A stretch of 64,000 bases of DNA from positions 62,001-126,000 of the forward strand of contig SFEA01000003.1 of the NCBI GenBank assembly GCA_004557385.1, in the 5' to 3' direction. This stretch comes from Bacteroidales bacterium. Lineage in GTDB: Bacteria > Bacteroidota > Bacteroidia > Bacteroidales > Muribaculaceae. Both the position numbers and the translations under genes were made by a program. The notes beneath the pieces were generated by a model. The model had not been told where the DNA came from. It did not search any database and worked only from the letters and a program-made list of their open reading frames with translations. This document shows positions 35,348 through 45,700 of the stretch, one piece after another; positions within the stretch are counted from its first letter, which is position 1; each line of letters opens with the position of its first letter.

Positions 35348-35791
35348 ATGAAAATGGAAACCCTGTCAGACAAGCAATTCGCACTTGACAAACGCTACTT
35401 GCGCATGGCTACAATTTGGGCCGAGAACTCATATTGCCGCCGCCGACAAGTAGGGGCAATTATCGTTAAAGATAAAATGATAATATCCGATGGTTTTAAT
35501 GGAACACCTTCGGGATTCGAAAATGTGTGTGAAGACGAAAACGACACCACAAAGCCATACGTACTTCATGCCGAAGCTAATGCGATAACCAAAGTTGCAC
35601 GTAGCAGCAACAGCAGCGATGGCGCCACACTATACGTCACTACCTCGCCGTGCATCGAGTGCTCAAAGCTAATTATTCAAGCAGGCATCAAGCGAGTTGT
35701 TTTCAACGAACTTTACCGTATGCACGATGGCATAAACTTGCTCAAGCGAGCTGGCGTGGAATGTGTGCAAATCGATTTATACGACAAGTAG
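35348..35791 (+). CDS. Deoxycytidylate (dCMP) deaminase family protein
   Basis: This 147-residue zinc enzyme of the cytidine-deaminase fold converts dCMP to dUMP for thymidylate synthesis. The zinc site is seen in VLHAEANAITK (His and catalytic Glu) and TSPCIECSKLII (two Cys). GAIIVKDKMIISDGFNGTPSGFENVCED is the typical substrate-loop region. The start is ATG 35348, with a second in-frame ATG at 35354. S41 protease and 5-formyl-THF cyclo-ligase genes follow on the same strand, so a nucleotide/folate theme links the first and third genes. Confidence 0.92.
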   Translation: MKMETLSDKQFALDKRYLRMATIWAENSYCRRRQVGAIIVKDKMIISDGFNGTPSGFENVCEDENDTTKPYVLHAEANAITKVARSSNSSDGATLYVTTSPCIECSKLIIQAGIKRVVFNELYRMHDGINLLKRAGVECVQIDLYDK

Positions 35792-35851
35792 AACACGTGC
35801 AACACAAAAAGTTATTTTGAGTATTTCATCATTTTCTAAATTATACAAAAA

Positions 35852-37477
35852 ATGAGTTCACCAAAGCAACCTTCCACCTGGCTCCCATTGGCAATAGCCG
35901 CGTCGGTGGTTATAGGGTTATTTTTAGGAAGCCGGTTTTCTGGTCAGAAATACAATGCCGACTACGACCGAAAGCTAAATATGATTCTTAATCTCATCTC
36001 TGATGACTACGTCGACACTATGAAGATAGCCGATTTGGTTGAACTGACAATTCCCGAATTGCTTAAGAACCTCGACCCTCACACCACATATTTCACGGCT
36101 GACGAACTGAAACAAGCTAACGAAGACCTCGACGGAAAATTTAGCGGCATCGGCATCTCGTTCATGCTGATGAACGACTCCATCAACATCATTGAAATTA
36201 TTTCAGGTGGTCCTGCCGAAAAGGCGGGGTTGATGGCTGGCGACCGCATCGTTACCATTAACGACTCTACCTGCGTTGGCAAAAATATAAGCGATGTCGA
36301 CGTTAAAAACAGAATTCGTGGGGTGAAAGATTCTGTAGTCAAACTGGGCATCAAGCGCAACAACTCAAAAAAACTGCTTTACTTTGTTGTTAAGCGTGGC
36401 GACATTCCCGTCAACTCTATCGATGCATCTTATATGCTCGACAAACAAAACGGTTACATCAAGGTGAACAAATTTGGGCGCACAACCTACGACGAATTCC
36501 TCAGCAGCCTGATTAAACTGAAATCGGAAGGCGCGAAGAACTACATCGTCGACCTTCGCGGCAATGGTGGCGGCATTATGGAAACTGCAATATTGATGGC
36601 AAACGAATTCTTGCCGGAGAACGAGCTGATTGTATACACACGAAGCCGCGACAAACGCAACGACTCTCAGGTGTGGAGCGACGGCAACGGTTCGTTTCAA
36701 GACGCTCAGCTTGTTGTGCTCATCGACGAGTTTTCGGCAAGCTCAAGCGAGATACTTGCCGGCGCAATTCAGGACAACGACCGCGGATTAATTGTCGGTT
36801 GTCGCTCGTTTGGCAAGGGTCTTGTGCAACGACAATTCACCCTACCCGACAGCAGTGCCATTAGAATGACCATTGCCCGATACTATACACCATCGGGCCG
36901 CTCGATACAAAAAGATTATAAGAACAAGCAATCAGCTTACGAGGACGAACTCATACAGCGATTCAGCAACGGTGAGCTTTATAGCCGCGACAGCATAAAA
37001 ATCGACCAAAGCAAGTTGTTTGAAACTGCACACGGGCGCAAAGTGTATGGCGGTGGTGGCATTGTTCCTGATATATTTGTGGCTCGCGACACCACTGGAT
37101 TCACTTCATATTATGCCGCTGTGCTCAATGCCGGTCTTATGCAAAAATATGCTTATCGCTACACCGACAACAATCGCCGACAGTTTGCTAAGCTGAAAGA
37201 CTATAAGCAATTCTTGCGCACTTTGCCTAACGACGATTCGCTGCTTATGGATTTCGTGTCGTATGCCGCCAAGAATGGGGTGCCGGCTCGCTGGTATTAC
37301 ATCAACATCTCTCGCGACGTCATTCTCACCCAAATCAAGGCACTGATGGCGCGCGACATATTTGGCAACGATGCATTCTACCCCATCTACAACCGTAGCG
37401 ACAAGGATATTGAAGTTGCATTGAAAGCAATCAACAAGCACAAAGCCACATTCCCTATCCTTCCGTCCGACCAATAA
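35852..37477 (+). CDS. S41-family C-terminal processing protease (CtpA-like)
   Basis: This 541-residue periplasmic serine protease cleaves or degrades envelope proteins. An N-terminal anchor (LPLAIAASVVIGLFLGSRF) is followed by a PDZ domain (about 85-170, GKFSGIGISFMLMNDSINIIEI and GPAEKAGLMAGDRIVTIND). The S41 domain shows YIVDLRGNGGGIMETAI and the catalytic Ser in DEFSASSSEILAGAIQDN, with the general-base Lys in RSFGKGLVQ. The C-terminal 120 residues form an extra helical tail. The stop is 12 bases before the ATG of the cyclo-ligase gene. Confidence 0.94.
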   Translation: MSSPKQPSTWLPLAIAASVVIGLFLGSRFSGQKYNADYDRKLNMILNLISDDYVDTMKIADLVELTIPELLKNLDPHTTYFTADELKQANEDLDGKFSGIGISFMLMNDSINIIEIISGGPAEKAGLMAGDRIVTINDSTCVGKNISDVDVKNRIRGVKDSVVKLGIKRNNSKKLLYFVVKRGDIPVNSIDASYMLDKQNGYIKVNKFGRTTYDEFLSSLIKLKSEGAKNYIVDLRGNGGGIMETAILMANEFLPENELIVYTRSRDKRNDSQVWSDGNGSFQDAQLVVLIDEFSASSSEILAGAIQDNDRGLIVGCRSFGKGLVQRQFTLPDSSAIRMTIARYYTPSGRSIQKDYKNKQSAYEDELIQRFSNGELYSRDSIKIDQSKLFETAHGRKVYGGGGIVPDIFVARDTTGFTSYYAAVLNAGLMQKYAYRYTDNNRRQFAKLKDYKQFLRTLPNDDSLLMDFVSYAAKNGVPARWYYINISRDVILTQIKALMARDIFGNDAFYPIYNRSDKDIEVALKAINKHKATFPILPSDQ

Positions 37478-37489
37478 TGTGTGCTACAA

Positions 37490-38044
37490 ATGAAAAGTAA
37501 AAGCGAACTACGTAAATACATCCGGCAACTGAAAACGCTACTCACGCCAGCCGAAAAACAACGGCAAGCCAACAGCGTGTTTCACGACATTGAGTGCCTC
37601 AAGCAGTTCAAGGATGCCAAAGTGGTTTTGCTTTATCACTCGCTACCCGACGAACTGCCCACACACAGCATCATCGACCAATGGAGCAGCACGAAAACGA
37701 TTCTTCTTCCACGAGTCGACGGCGAATACCTGCGACTCTACCGATACTCTCCCACCCTTATGGTTCACGGAAGCTATAACATTTCGGAACCGTCGATGTC
37801 GTGTCAAGAATATTCAATCGGCGACGTCGACCTGGCAATTATCCCGGCAATGGCTTTCGACCGCAAAGGACACCGACTCGGACGCGGCAAAGGATTCTAC
37901 GACCGCTTGCTCGCCACGTCGTCGGTGATGAAAATTGGCGTCGCCTTCAATTCGCAAATTGTAAGAAATGTTCCTGCCGATGCTTTCGACATAGGCATGA
38001 ACATGGTGATTACCGATAAAAGCCTATTCATTGTAAACATCTAA
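37490..38044 (+). CDS. 5-formyltetrahydrofolate cyclo-ligase
   Basis: This 184-residue enzyme returns 5-formyl-THF to the active folate pool as 5,10-methenyl-THF using ATP. The family signature AMAFDRKGHRLGRGKGFYDRLLA-type segment is present around residue 120-140 (visible as FDRKGHRLGRGKGFYDRLL), together with ILLPRVDGEYLRLYRY and an N-terminal basic helix KSELRKYIRQLK. ATG 37490 is preferred over an in-frame GTG at 37481. It closes the short operon with the dCMP deaminase and S41 protease genes. Confidence 0.92.
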   Translation: MKSKSELRKYIRQLKTLLTPAEKQRQANSVFHDIECLKQFKDAKVVLLYHSLPDELPTHSIIDQWSSTKTILLPRVDGEYLRLYRYSPTLMVHGSYNISEPSMSCQEYSIGDVDLAIIPAMAFDRKGHRLGRGKGFYDRLLATSSVMKIGVAFNSQIVRNVPADAFDIGMNMVITDKSLFIVNI

Positions 38045-38078
38045 TAACTATTATTCAATTTTTCAACTACCCTAAACA

Positions 38079-38789
38079 ATGACCATAGTAAACTACGAAT
38101 CAAAACTTTGCGATTTGCTTTCGTTCGACCCTGCAATTATCACCGTGCTCAATCGCTTCGACATACAGCTTGGCGTAAGCGACAAAACCGTCACAAAGGT
38201 TTGCGAAGAAAAAGGAATCGACAAAGCCTTTTTCACCACCATGCTCAACACATTCATAAATAAAGACTATTTCCCGCAAGAAATACTCAGTACATTCAGT
38301 GCTGCCAAGATAATTGACTACCTAACCAAGACAAACAATTACTATCAATACTATCAGATTCCGAACATCGAACGGCATTTTGCCTATCTCCTGTCAAAAA
38401 GCGATGCAAACAACAGCAGCCTTGCCATTATACAAAAGTTCTTCTTCGAGGTGAAACAGGAGCTTCAATTGCGCATCCATGACGACTGCACAACATGGTT
38501 TCCGCAAATCATCAATCTTGAGCAGGCAATCGGGCATGTTACAATAGCACACATCGATGCTAATATATGCCAGGAAGATTCAATCGAGGCAAAGGTAAGC
38601 GATTTGATGAACATGTTCATTATGCACCTATCGGGCACCTACGATGTCAATCTGGCGCATGCAGTGCTCACCGCCATCTATGCGCTCAAGAAAGACATCA
38701 GCCAAAACAACCGCATCAGAGAGCGCATTCTTCGACCACTGCACGAAGCGCTTCTTTCAACACAAAGCGAGGCAAATCATGGGCTATAA
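38079..38789 (+). CDS. RIC/hemerythrin-like protein with most iron ligands missing
   Basis: The 236-residue product follows the layout of di-iron repair proteins (RIC, ScdA/YtfE). An N-terminal ScdA_N-like part (VLNRFDIQLGVSDKTVTKVCEE, residues about 22-43) lines up with the YtfE segment that normally has a Cys pair; here those positions are Leu-Gly. A four-helix part follows: KTNNYYQYYQIPNIERHF and VKQELQLRIHDDCTTWFPQI occupy places where RIC proteins have iron-binding His, but most are Asn, Tyr or Leu. One His (IAHIDAN) is kept. It may therefore be a sensor or scaffold rather than an iron-repair enzyme. The next gene overlaps it by 11 bases. Confidence 0.6.
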   Translation: MTIVNYESKLCDLLSFDPAIITVLNRFDIQLGVSDKTVTKVCEEKGIDKAFFTTMLNTFINKDYFPQEILSTFSAAKIIDYLTKTNNYYQYYQIPNIERHFAYLLSKSDANNSSLAIIQKFFFEVKQELQLRIHDDCTTWFPQIINLEQAIGHVTIAHIDANICQEDSIEAKVSDLMNMFIMHLSGTYDVNLAHAVLTAIYALKKDISQNNRIRERILRPLHEALLSTQSEANHGL

Positions 38790-39324
38790 TATTGCAATCA
38801 TCACCCACAATACGCTTGAAGCCATCGGCATTAAGCACATTCTGGAAGAGTCGTTTGCCTCTTCTGCCCACATCTACGCTTGTGCTGGCGAGATTCCAGA
38901 ACATCTGAATGCGGTGTACGACTATTTCTTTTGCGACACTGAATGTTTTGCTTCGGCGCTCGACTTCTTTTTACCTCGCAAACAAAAACTGATTATGGTA
39001 GGTTCGGCTCGCAACGAGAACAACCCTGCCACTTTCATCAGCAAATACGATGACGAAAGCACAATCATCGACAAAATCAACACTCTGTTCTCTGATGCCA
39101 AGCTTAAGACGCGCGAAACACAAACCGAACTTAGCCAGCGTGAAACTGATGTGTTACGCCTTATCGCCTCGGGCATGATGAACAAAGAAATCGCCGACAA
39201 TCTGGGCATAAGCATAAATACAGTGCTGACACACCGCAAAAACCTTACAGCCAAACTGGGTATTCGCAGTGTGTCAGGACTAAGTTTCTATGCTATGATG
39301 AATGGCATAATCGCGCCAAAATAA
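38779..39324 (+). CDS. LuxR-type transcriptional regulator with pseudo-receiver
   Basis: From ATG 38779 this is a 182-residue regulator. The C-terminal 65 residues are a clear LuxR/FixJ DNA-binding domain (LSQRETDVLRLIASGMMNKEIA, then ISINTVLTHRKNLTAKLGI). The N-terminal 110 residues look like a receiver fold (YNIAIITHNTLEAIGIKHILEE) but lack the acidic pair after the first strand and a clear phospho-acceptor context, so phosphorylation is doubtful. It overlaps the RIC-like gene by 11 bases (38779-38789), which indicates translational coupling and a shared function, perhaps signal input from that protein. Target genes are unknown. Confidence 0.82.
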   Translation: MGYNIAIITHNTLEAIGIKHILEESFASSAHIYACAGEIPEHLNAVYDYFFCDTECFASALDFFLPRKQKLIMVGSARNENNPATFISKYDDESTIIDKINTLFSDAKLKTRETQTELSQRETDVLRLIASGMMNKEIADNLGISINTVLTHRKNLTAKLGIRSVSGLSFYAMMNGIIAPK

Positions 39325-39354
39325 ATCATAGCAGTCATCGAGGCTATTTCTCTC

Positions 39355-41241
39355 TTAATCTCTCTTCAGAGGATTACCTTCGTAGTAGTTAATGAATGCT
39401 TTATTAACCATTTTGTTTCCGCCAGGCGTTGGATAGTTGCCCGAGAAATACCAATCGCCAGGACACGAAGGAATTGACTTGTGCAACCCTTCGATTGATT
39501 GATATACAATCTCCACTTCAGCATTACACTCTGCAGGGGTGAGCATCTCGGTAATCTTTGCCGACACCTCGTCGTCGGTGAAAGGCTTGTAAATATCGGT
39601 CACGTAGTTCACCACCTCCTCCTTAGGCATATTCTCCTGCAACTTGCACTTATGATATACCTCGTCAATCACTTCGGTCATGCCACGCTCCTTAAGCAAC
39701 TCAATTGCTGCTCGGAATGCGGCGAACTCACTCATTCGCGACATGTCGATGCCATAGTAATCGGGATAACGCACCTGAGGCGACGACGACACTATCACAA
39801 TCTTTTTGGGGTGCAGTCGGTCGAGGATTCTAATGATTGACTGCTTCAAGGTTGTGCCTCTAACAATGCTGTCATCTATCACCACCAAATTGTCGACATT
39901 ATTCTTCACCTTGCCGTATGTGACATCGTAGACGTGTGTTGCCAAGTCGTTACGCGAATTTCCCTCAGCGATGAAGGTGCGCAACTTAATGTCCTTTATG
40001 GCAATTTTCTCAACACGAAGATTGTGATTTTGCACTATCGAACAAACATCTTCGGCATAAGTTTCCGACTTCGGGTCGAGTTGCAGAATCTTTTCAACCT
40101 TGAGGTTATTCAAGTAATTCTGCAAACCCTCTATCATTCCCAAGTATGCCACTTCGGCGGTGTTTGGTATGAACGAAAACACAGTGTTATCCAGATCATA
40201 ATTGATTGCTTTTAGGATTTGATTATGCAGATTTCTGCCAAGCTCCTTTCGCTCGTTGTAGATGTCGGCATCACTGCCCCGTGAGAAATAAATCCGTTCG
40301 AACGAGCAACGCTGATTTTCCTTCTCGCCAAGCACATCAGTAATCTCAATTTTCCCAGCTTTACTAACAGTGATTGCCGAGCCCGGGCGCAGTTCCTTTA
40401 CATCAGAAATACGCACATTGAATGTAGTTTGTATCACCGGGCGTTCCGAAGCCACCACCACAACCTCATCGTCGTAGTAATAGAAAGCCGGGCGAATGCC
40501 ATGAGCGTCACGAAGAACAAACATATCGCCACAACCGAGTGCTCCACAAATCACAAAACCACCATCCCATCGCTCCGAAGAGTTGTGCAAAATATTTTTC
40601 ACCTGTATGGTATCCTCAATCTTCTCGGTCAATTCTTTTCCATCGATTTTCAGTTCGGTTTTATACTTATTGTAGAGTTTTTGCACCTCGTTGTCGAGCT
40701 TATGCCCAAGTTGCTCCAACAATAACACTGTGTCAGCCAAGATGCGCGGATGTTGACCATCACTCACCACCTTGTCGAAAATTTCATCTACATTGGTCAT
40801 ATTGAAATTGCCGCACAACAGCATATTCCTCACTCGCCAATTGTTGCGACGCAAAAAAGGATGAACGTAACTGATACCCGATTTGCCAGTTGTGCTATAT
40901 CGCAGATGTCCCATATATAATTCGCCGACAAAAGGCAAGTCAAACGTATCGCAGCCGTTTACCTCCGATGCTTCTACGTCTTTCTTCACACTGGCAAAAA
41001 TGTCCTGTATTGCACTCGAGCCAAGCCCTCTCTCGCGAAATACAAACTCGTTTCCAGGTTTTGAATGAAACTTTATGCAACCCAATCCTGCTCCCTCTTG
41101 ACCTCTATTATGCTGTTTCTCCATCAAAAGATAAAGCTTGTTGAGCCCATATAATGCAGTCCCGTATTTTTCTTGATAATACGACAAAGGTTTCAGCAAT
41201 CTTATCATTGCCACGCCACATTCATGTTTGAGTATTTCCAT
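39355..41241 (-). CDS. Long PurF-like amidophosphoribosyltransferase
   Basis: This 628-residue protein joins a class II glutamine amidotransferase domain to a type I phosphoribosyltransferase domain, as PurF does in the first step of purine synthesis. After a short propeptide, Cys8 (HECGVAM) is the likely nucleophile, followed by HNRGQEGAGLG and GHLRYSTTGKSG. The PRPP motif is LVVIDDSIVRGTTLKQSI, with SSPQVRYPDYYGIDMSRM after it. PurF proteins usually have about 460-510 residues; this form has inserts and a C-terminal extension of about 80 residues (GDWYFSGNYPTPGGNKMVN). It follows gltD and a hairpin. It could be the sole PurF or a paralogue with another role. Confidence 0.8.
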   Translation of the reverse strand: MEILKHECGVAMIRLLKPLSYYQEKYGTALYGLNKLYLLMEKQHNRGQEGAGLGCIKFHSKPGNEFVFRERGLGSSAIQDIFASVKKDVEASEVNGCDTFDLPFVGELYMGHLRYSTTGKSGISYVHPFLRRNNWRVRNMLLCGNFNMTNVDEIFDKVVSDGQHPRILADTVLLLEQLGHKLDNEVQKLYNKYKTELKIDGKELTEKIEDTIQVKNILHNSSERWDGGFVICGALGCGDMFVLRDAHGIRPAFYYYDDEVVVVASERPVIQTTFNVRISDVKELRPGSAITVSKAGKIEITDVLGEKENQRCSFERIYFSRGSDADIYNERKELGRNLHNQILKAINYDLDNTVFSFIPNTAEVAYLGMIEGLQNYLNNLKVEKILQLDPKSETYAEDVCSIVQNHNLRVEKIAIKDIKLRTFIAEGNSRNDLATHVYDVTYGKVKNNVDNLVVIDDSIVRGTTLKQSIIRILDRLHPKKIVIVSSSPQVRYPDYYGIDMSRMSEFAAFRAAIELLKERGMTEVIDEVYHKCKLQENMPKEEVVNYVTDIYKPFTDDEVSAKITEMLTPAECNAEVEIVYQSIEGLHKSIPSCPGDWYFSGNYPTPGGNKMVNKAFINYYEGNPLKRD

Positions 41242-41256
41242 ATTAGAATCGCAATT

Positions 41257-41290
41257 AAAAAAGGCTGAACAGCGCAATTGCCATTCAGCC
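41257..41290 (-). terminator. Terminator or attenuator between gltD and the PurF-like gene
   Basis: On the minus strand GGCTGAA (41284-41290) pairs with TTCAGCC (41263-41269) and is followed by TTTTTT and AATT. The T run ends only 15 bases before the ATG at 41241, so it may act as a terminator for gltD or as a 5' attenuator of the next gene. Confidence 0.75.
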
Positions 41291-41304
41291 CGTATTATTA
41301 TAGA

Positions 41305-42732
41305 TTATTTATTTTTCAAGAATTCGTCAATTCCCTTGGCTGCTTGATAGCCCGAGTTGATGCATTTAACCACCAGACTTGCCCCTGTCGAAGCATCGCC
41401 TGCTGCAAACACCTTCGACACACTGGTCATTTGATGCTTATCAACTTTCACATTCTTGCGTGCATCAAGTTCAACGCCAAGCTGTTGGAGCAACCCCTCA
41501 TAAACAGGATTAGTGAAACCCATTGCCAGCAGAACAAGTTCTGCCTTTATCACTTCCACCTTGCCCGAGTGAATTAGATTCATTCGACCTGTGGCAGCAT
41601 CTTTCTCCCAGCTCACTTCCTCAACTTCAACTCCACATAGGTTGCCTTTTTCATCACTTATGAAGCGCTTGGTGTCAAGCAGCCAACGTCGCGTACATCC
41701 CTCTTCATGCGAACTCGAAGTTTTAAGAATCTGAGGCCAATAAGGCCACGGTGTAGCAGGATTATCGCCAACGGGTGGCTTTGGCATGATTTCAATTTGA
41801 GTTACTGAGCGAGCTCCTTGTCGGTTAGATGTTCCCACGCAATCGCTTCCGGTGTCGCCGCCGCCAATCACAAGCACATTTTTGCCCTTGGCTGAGATTC
41901 TATCCTTTGCGCTAACATCGCAACCGGCTACCACGCGATTCTGCTGCTTGAGCAATTCCAAAGCAAAGTGCACACCTTTCAGTTCGCGACCTTCAACCTT
42001 TAAATCGCGCGGAACACCCGAGCCAATTGCCACGCACACTGCATCGTATTGGTCAACCAGTTCTCCAGCCGATATGTCTTTGCCGATTGTTACATTGCAA
42101 ACAAAATTGATGCCTTCGGCTTGCAACACTTGCAATCGACGGTCGATGACCGATTTATTGAGCTTGAAATCAGGAATACCAAACCGTAATAAGCCCCCAA
42201 TCTGTTCGTCCTTTTCATATACTGTTACATCGTAACCATATTGGTTAAGACGAGTGGCGCATGCCAAACCCGAAGGACCCGACCCAATAACTGCAACCTT
42301 CTTGCCATTGCGATGTTTAGGTATACGCGGAACCACCATGCCCTCATTAAAGGCAATCTCGGTGATGGCAGCCTCATTCTCACGGATAGTTACAGGCTCG
42401 TGAGTCTTATTCAAGACGCAGCCCTTTTCGCACAAAGCCGGACATACACGTCCCGTAAATTCCGGAAAATCGTTGGTCATGCTCAGCAATTTGTAGGCGC
42501 CTTTTATATCATTTTTGTATAATAAATCTTGCCACTCGGGTGGACGGTTGCCCAACGGGCAACTCCAATGGCAGAACGGCACGCCGCACTCCATACAACG
42601 TGAAGCTTGCAAGCGGCGGTCTTCGCTATTTAATGTCTGTTCAACTTCACTAAAGTCCTTGATGCGGTCGCTCAACGGACGATAGCCAGCCTCTTTTCTT
42701 TTTATAGTTAAAAATGCATTTGGATTTCCCAT
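41305..42732 (-). CDS. gltD: Glutamate synthase small subunit
   Basis: GltD passes electrons from NADPH through FAD to the large subunit for glutamate formation. The 475 residues hold the N-terminal Cys motif CMECGVPFCHWSCPLGN (about residues 40-56) for 4Fe-4S clusters, with a second CPALCEKGCVLN. FAD binding is VAVIGSGPSGLACATRL near residue 145, and NAD(P)H binding is VLVIGGGDTGSDCVGT near 285. The C-terminal FAAGDASTGASLVVKCINSG is the usual FAD end. It starts 8 bases after gltB, so the two are co-translated. Confidence 0.96.
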   Translation of the reverse strand: MGNPNAFLTIKRKEAGYRPLSDRIKDFSEVEQTLNSEDRRLQASRCMECGVPFCHWSCPLGNRPPEWQDLLYKNDIKGAYKLLSMTNDFPEFTGRVCPALCEKGCVLNKTHEPVTIRENEAAITEIAFNEGMVVPRIPKHRNGKKVAVIGSGPSGLACATRLNQYGYDVTVYEKDEQIGGLLRFGIPDFKLNKSVIDRRLQVLQAEGINFVCNVTIGKDISAGELVDQYDAVCVAIGSGVPRDLKVEGRELKGVHFALELLKQQNRVVAGCDVSAKDRISAKGKNVLVIGGGDTGSDCVGTSNRQGARSVTQIEIMPKPPVGDNPATPWPYWPQILKTSSSHEEGCTRRWLLDTKRFISDEKGNLCGVEVEEVSWEKDAATGRMNLIHSGKVEVIKAELVLLAMGFTNPVYEGLLQQLGVELDARKNVKVDKHQMTSVSKVFAAGDASTGASLVVKCINSGYQAAKGIDEFLKNK

Positions 42733-42740
42733 ATCATTGC

Positions 42741-45700
42741 TTATTCTAAGTTGCTAACAAGTTTCTGCTGAAGTTTCTGCATCTTTTCATCGATGAGCAC
42801 TTTCTTATATTCAAATGGAGTAACCTTGATGAACTGGTCGACATACTCATTCCAGTTGTCAAGCATCTTGCCTGCAAGAGCACTGCGAGTGTATTTGAAA
42901 TGATTACTTATCAGTCGGTAAAGCTCTCTGCTGTCGGCTGTCTCCTCGATAAGCGACAATTCTACCATCTCCATATTGCAATAATAATCGAAATCGCCAT
43001 TCGGATTCCACACATAAGCAATACCACCACTCATACCTGCGGCAAAGTTGCGTCCGGTGCTGCCAAGCACAACAGTTCTACCACCTGTCATATACTCGCA
43101 GCAATGGTCGCCGGCGCCTTCAACAACTGCAGTGGCGCCACTGTTGCGCACACAGAAGCGTTCGCCAACTCTACCATTAATGTAGATTTCACCCGAGGTA
43201 GCGCCATACAAAATGGTGTTACCTGCAATAATGTTCTCTTCAGCCTTAAACGCACTGCCCACAGGCGGAACAATGATAATTTTGCCGCCCGAAAGGCCCT
43301 TGCCCACATAGTCATTTGCATCTCCCTCGAGGCGGAATGTTACACCATGTGCAAGGAACGCGCCGAAACTCTGTCCTGCCGAGCCGCTGAATGTGGCATT
43401 GATTGTGTCGTCAGACAGACCATCGTTGCCATATTTCTTGGCTATTGCTCCCGAAAGCATAGCACCCACCGCTCTATCGGTGTTTTTTATGCCAAAGTAC
43501 AATTCAACCGGCATCTTCGAACTGATGGCAGGATAACTGCGATTGATTATCTCTCGGTCGAGCACCTTCTCAATTTCGTGATGTTGTTCGGTGACATTTA
43601 TGATGGCAGTTTCCGGAGCATAAACCGGTCGATATAGAATCTTCGAGAAATCGAGATGCTTTGTCTTGCTCACTTGCATATCTTTTTTCACTTCAAGCAA
43701 GTCGCTTCGTCCAACAATTTCATCGAAGTGCTTAACGCCAATCTCTGCAAGATATTCACGAATCTCAGTAGCAAGGAATGTGAAGAAGTTAACCAAATAA
43801 TCGGCCTTGCCGGTGAAACGCTTACGCAACTCGGCATTCTGCGTTGCCACACCAACAGGACATGTGTTCTTTTGGCATTTTCTCATTAGCACACAACCCA
43901 AGACAATCAAGGCACTTGTTGCAAAGCCAAATTCTTCGGCACCAAGCATTGCCATAATCACAACATCCCTACCGGTCTTGAGTTGACCGTCGACTTGCAG
44001 CTTAATCTGTCCGCGCAAGTTGTTCAGCACTAAGGTCTGCTGCGTTTCAGCCAAACCAATTTCCGAAGGAAGTCCGGCATATCGGATACTACTTGCCGGG
44101 CTTGCTCCTGTGCCACCTTCAGCACCACTGATGGTGATTAAGTCGGCTTTTGCTTTAGCCACACCCGCTGCAATTGTTCCAACACCCGACTCTGCAACAA
44201 GTTTCACACTTATCTTGGCAGTTGGATTTACGTTCTTCAAGTCGAATATCAACTGAGCCAAGTCCTCAATCGAATAGATGTCGTGGTGAGGTGGTGGCGA
44301 AATAAGCGAAATGCCAGGAATAGAGTGACGAGTCTTTGCAATCACCTTGTCGACTTTAAAGCCCGGCAACTGACCACCCTCACCTGGTTTTGCACCTTGG
44401 GCAATCTTGATTTGTATTTCGTCGGCATTCACCAAATATTCGGTGGTGACGCCAAAGCGGCCCGAAGCTACCTGCTTGATGGCACTTCGCGACGATTCGC
44501 CATCTTCACGCGGCTTGAAGCGCTCTGAATCTTCGCCACCTTCCCCAGTGTTGCTTCGTGCCCCAATCCGGTTCATGGCAATTGCCAAAGCCTCATGCGC
44601 CTCAGTGCTGATTGCACCAAACGACATGGCTCCAGTAACAAATCGCTTCATAATCGATTCAATAGGCTCAACCTCATCAATGCTAATTGCATTGCCTTTC
44701 TTGAAATCGAAAAAGTCGCGAATGAAAATAGGCTTCTCTTTGTTGTCGACAGCCGATGTATATTCTTTGAACTTTTTGTAACTACCCAAACGGGTTGCAA
44801 TCTGCAGCGTGGCAATAGTATCAGGATTCCAAGCGTGCGTCTCTCCGTCTTTTCGGAAAGCGTATTGTCCGAAATGTTGAAGCGGAGCCTCGGTATCGAA
44901 GTAGTCGTCGAAAGCCTCTCCGTGTATGCACAGAATTTCTTTTGCAAGTTCTTCAACATTCACACCTCCGATTTTCGATACAGTAGCACCGAAGTAATCA
45001 TTAATCATTTCGCTTGAAATGCCCACAGCCTCAAACAGTTGTGCACCCTTATAGCTTGTGATGGTTGAAATACCCATCTTCGACATTATCTTTAGCAGAC
45101 CTTTGTCGACTGCCTTAATATAATTATTTACGGCAGTGTTAAAGTCGAGTTGTATGCTGTGCTTATTCACCATCTCATCAATGACAGCGAAAGCCAAATA
45201 CGGATTGATGGCACTTGCACCGTAGCCCGAAAGCAGCGCAAAGTGCATCACTTCGCGAGCATCGGCAGTTTCAACCACCAAAGCTGTTTGTAAACGCTTC
45301 TGGCGCTCAATCAAGTGGTGATGTACAGCCGATGTAGCAAGGAGCGAAGGAATTGGAGCATGGTTGGCATCAACGCCGCGGTCGGTGAGCACGATGTAGT
45401 TGCAACCTTCGTCAACAGCCTTCTCAGCCTCGGCACACAACAGTTCGATGCCTTTCTTCAAGCCGTCAACGCCGTCGTTAACATCGAATGTCATCTGCAC
45501 CTTACGCGTATTGAAGCCTTTATATCGCAGGTTGCACAATATATCTAACTCGTTGTTTGTCAGTATCGGTCGCTTCAATTCCACCATCTTGCACAAATCG
45601 GGTGTAGGCTCAAGCAAATTAAGTTTGATAGCACCGATGTAGCTATCCAAACTCATCACCAGCGATTCACGCAGAGGGTCGATTGGCGGGTTTGTAACCT

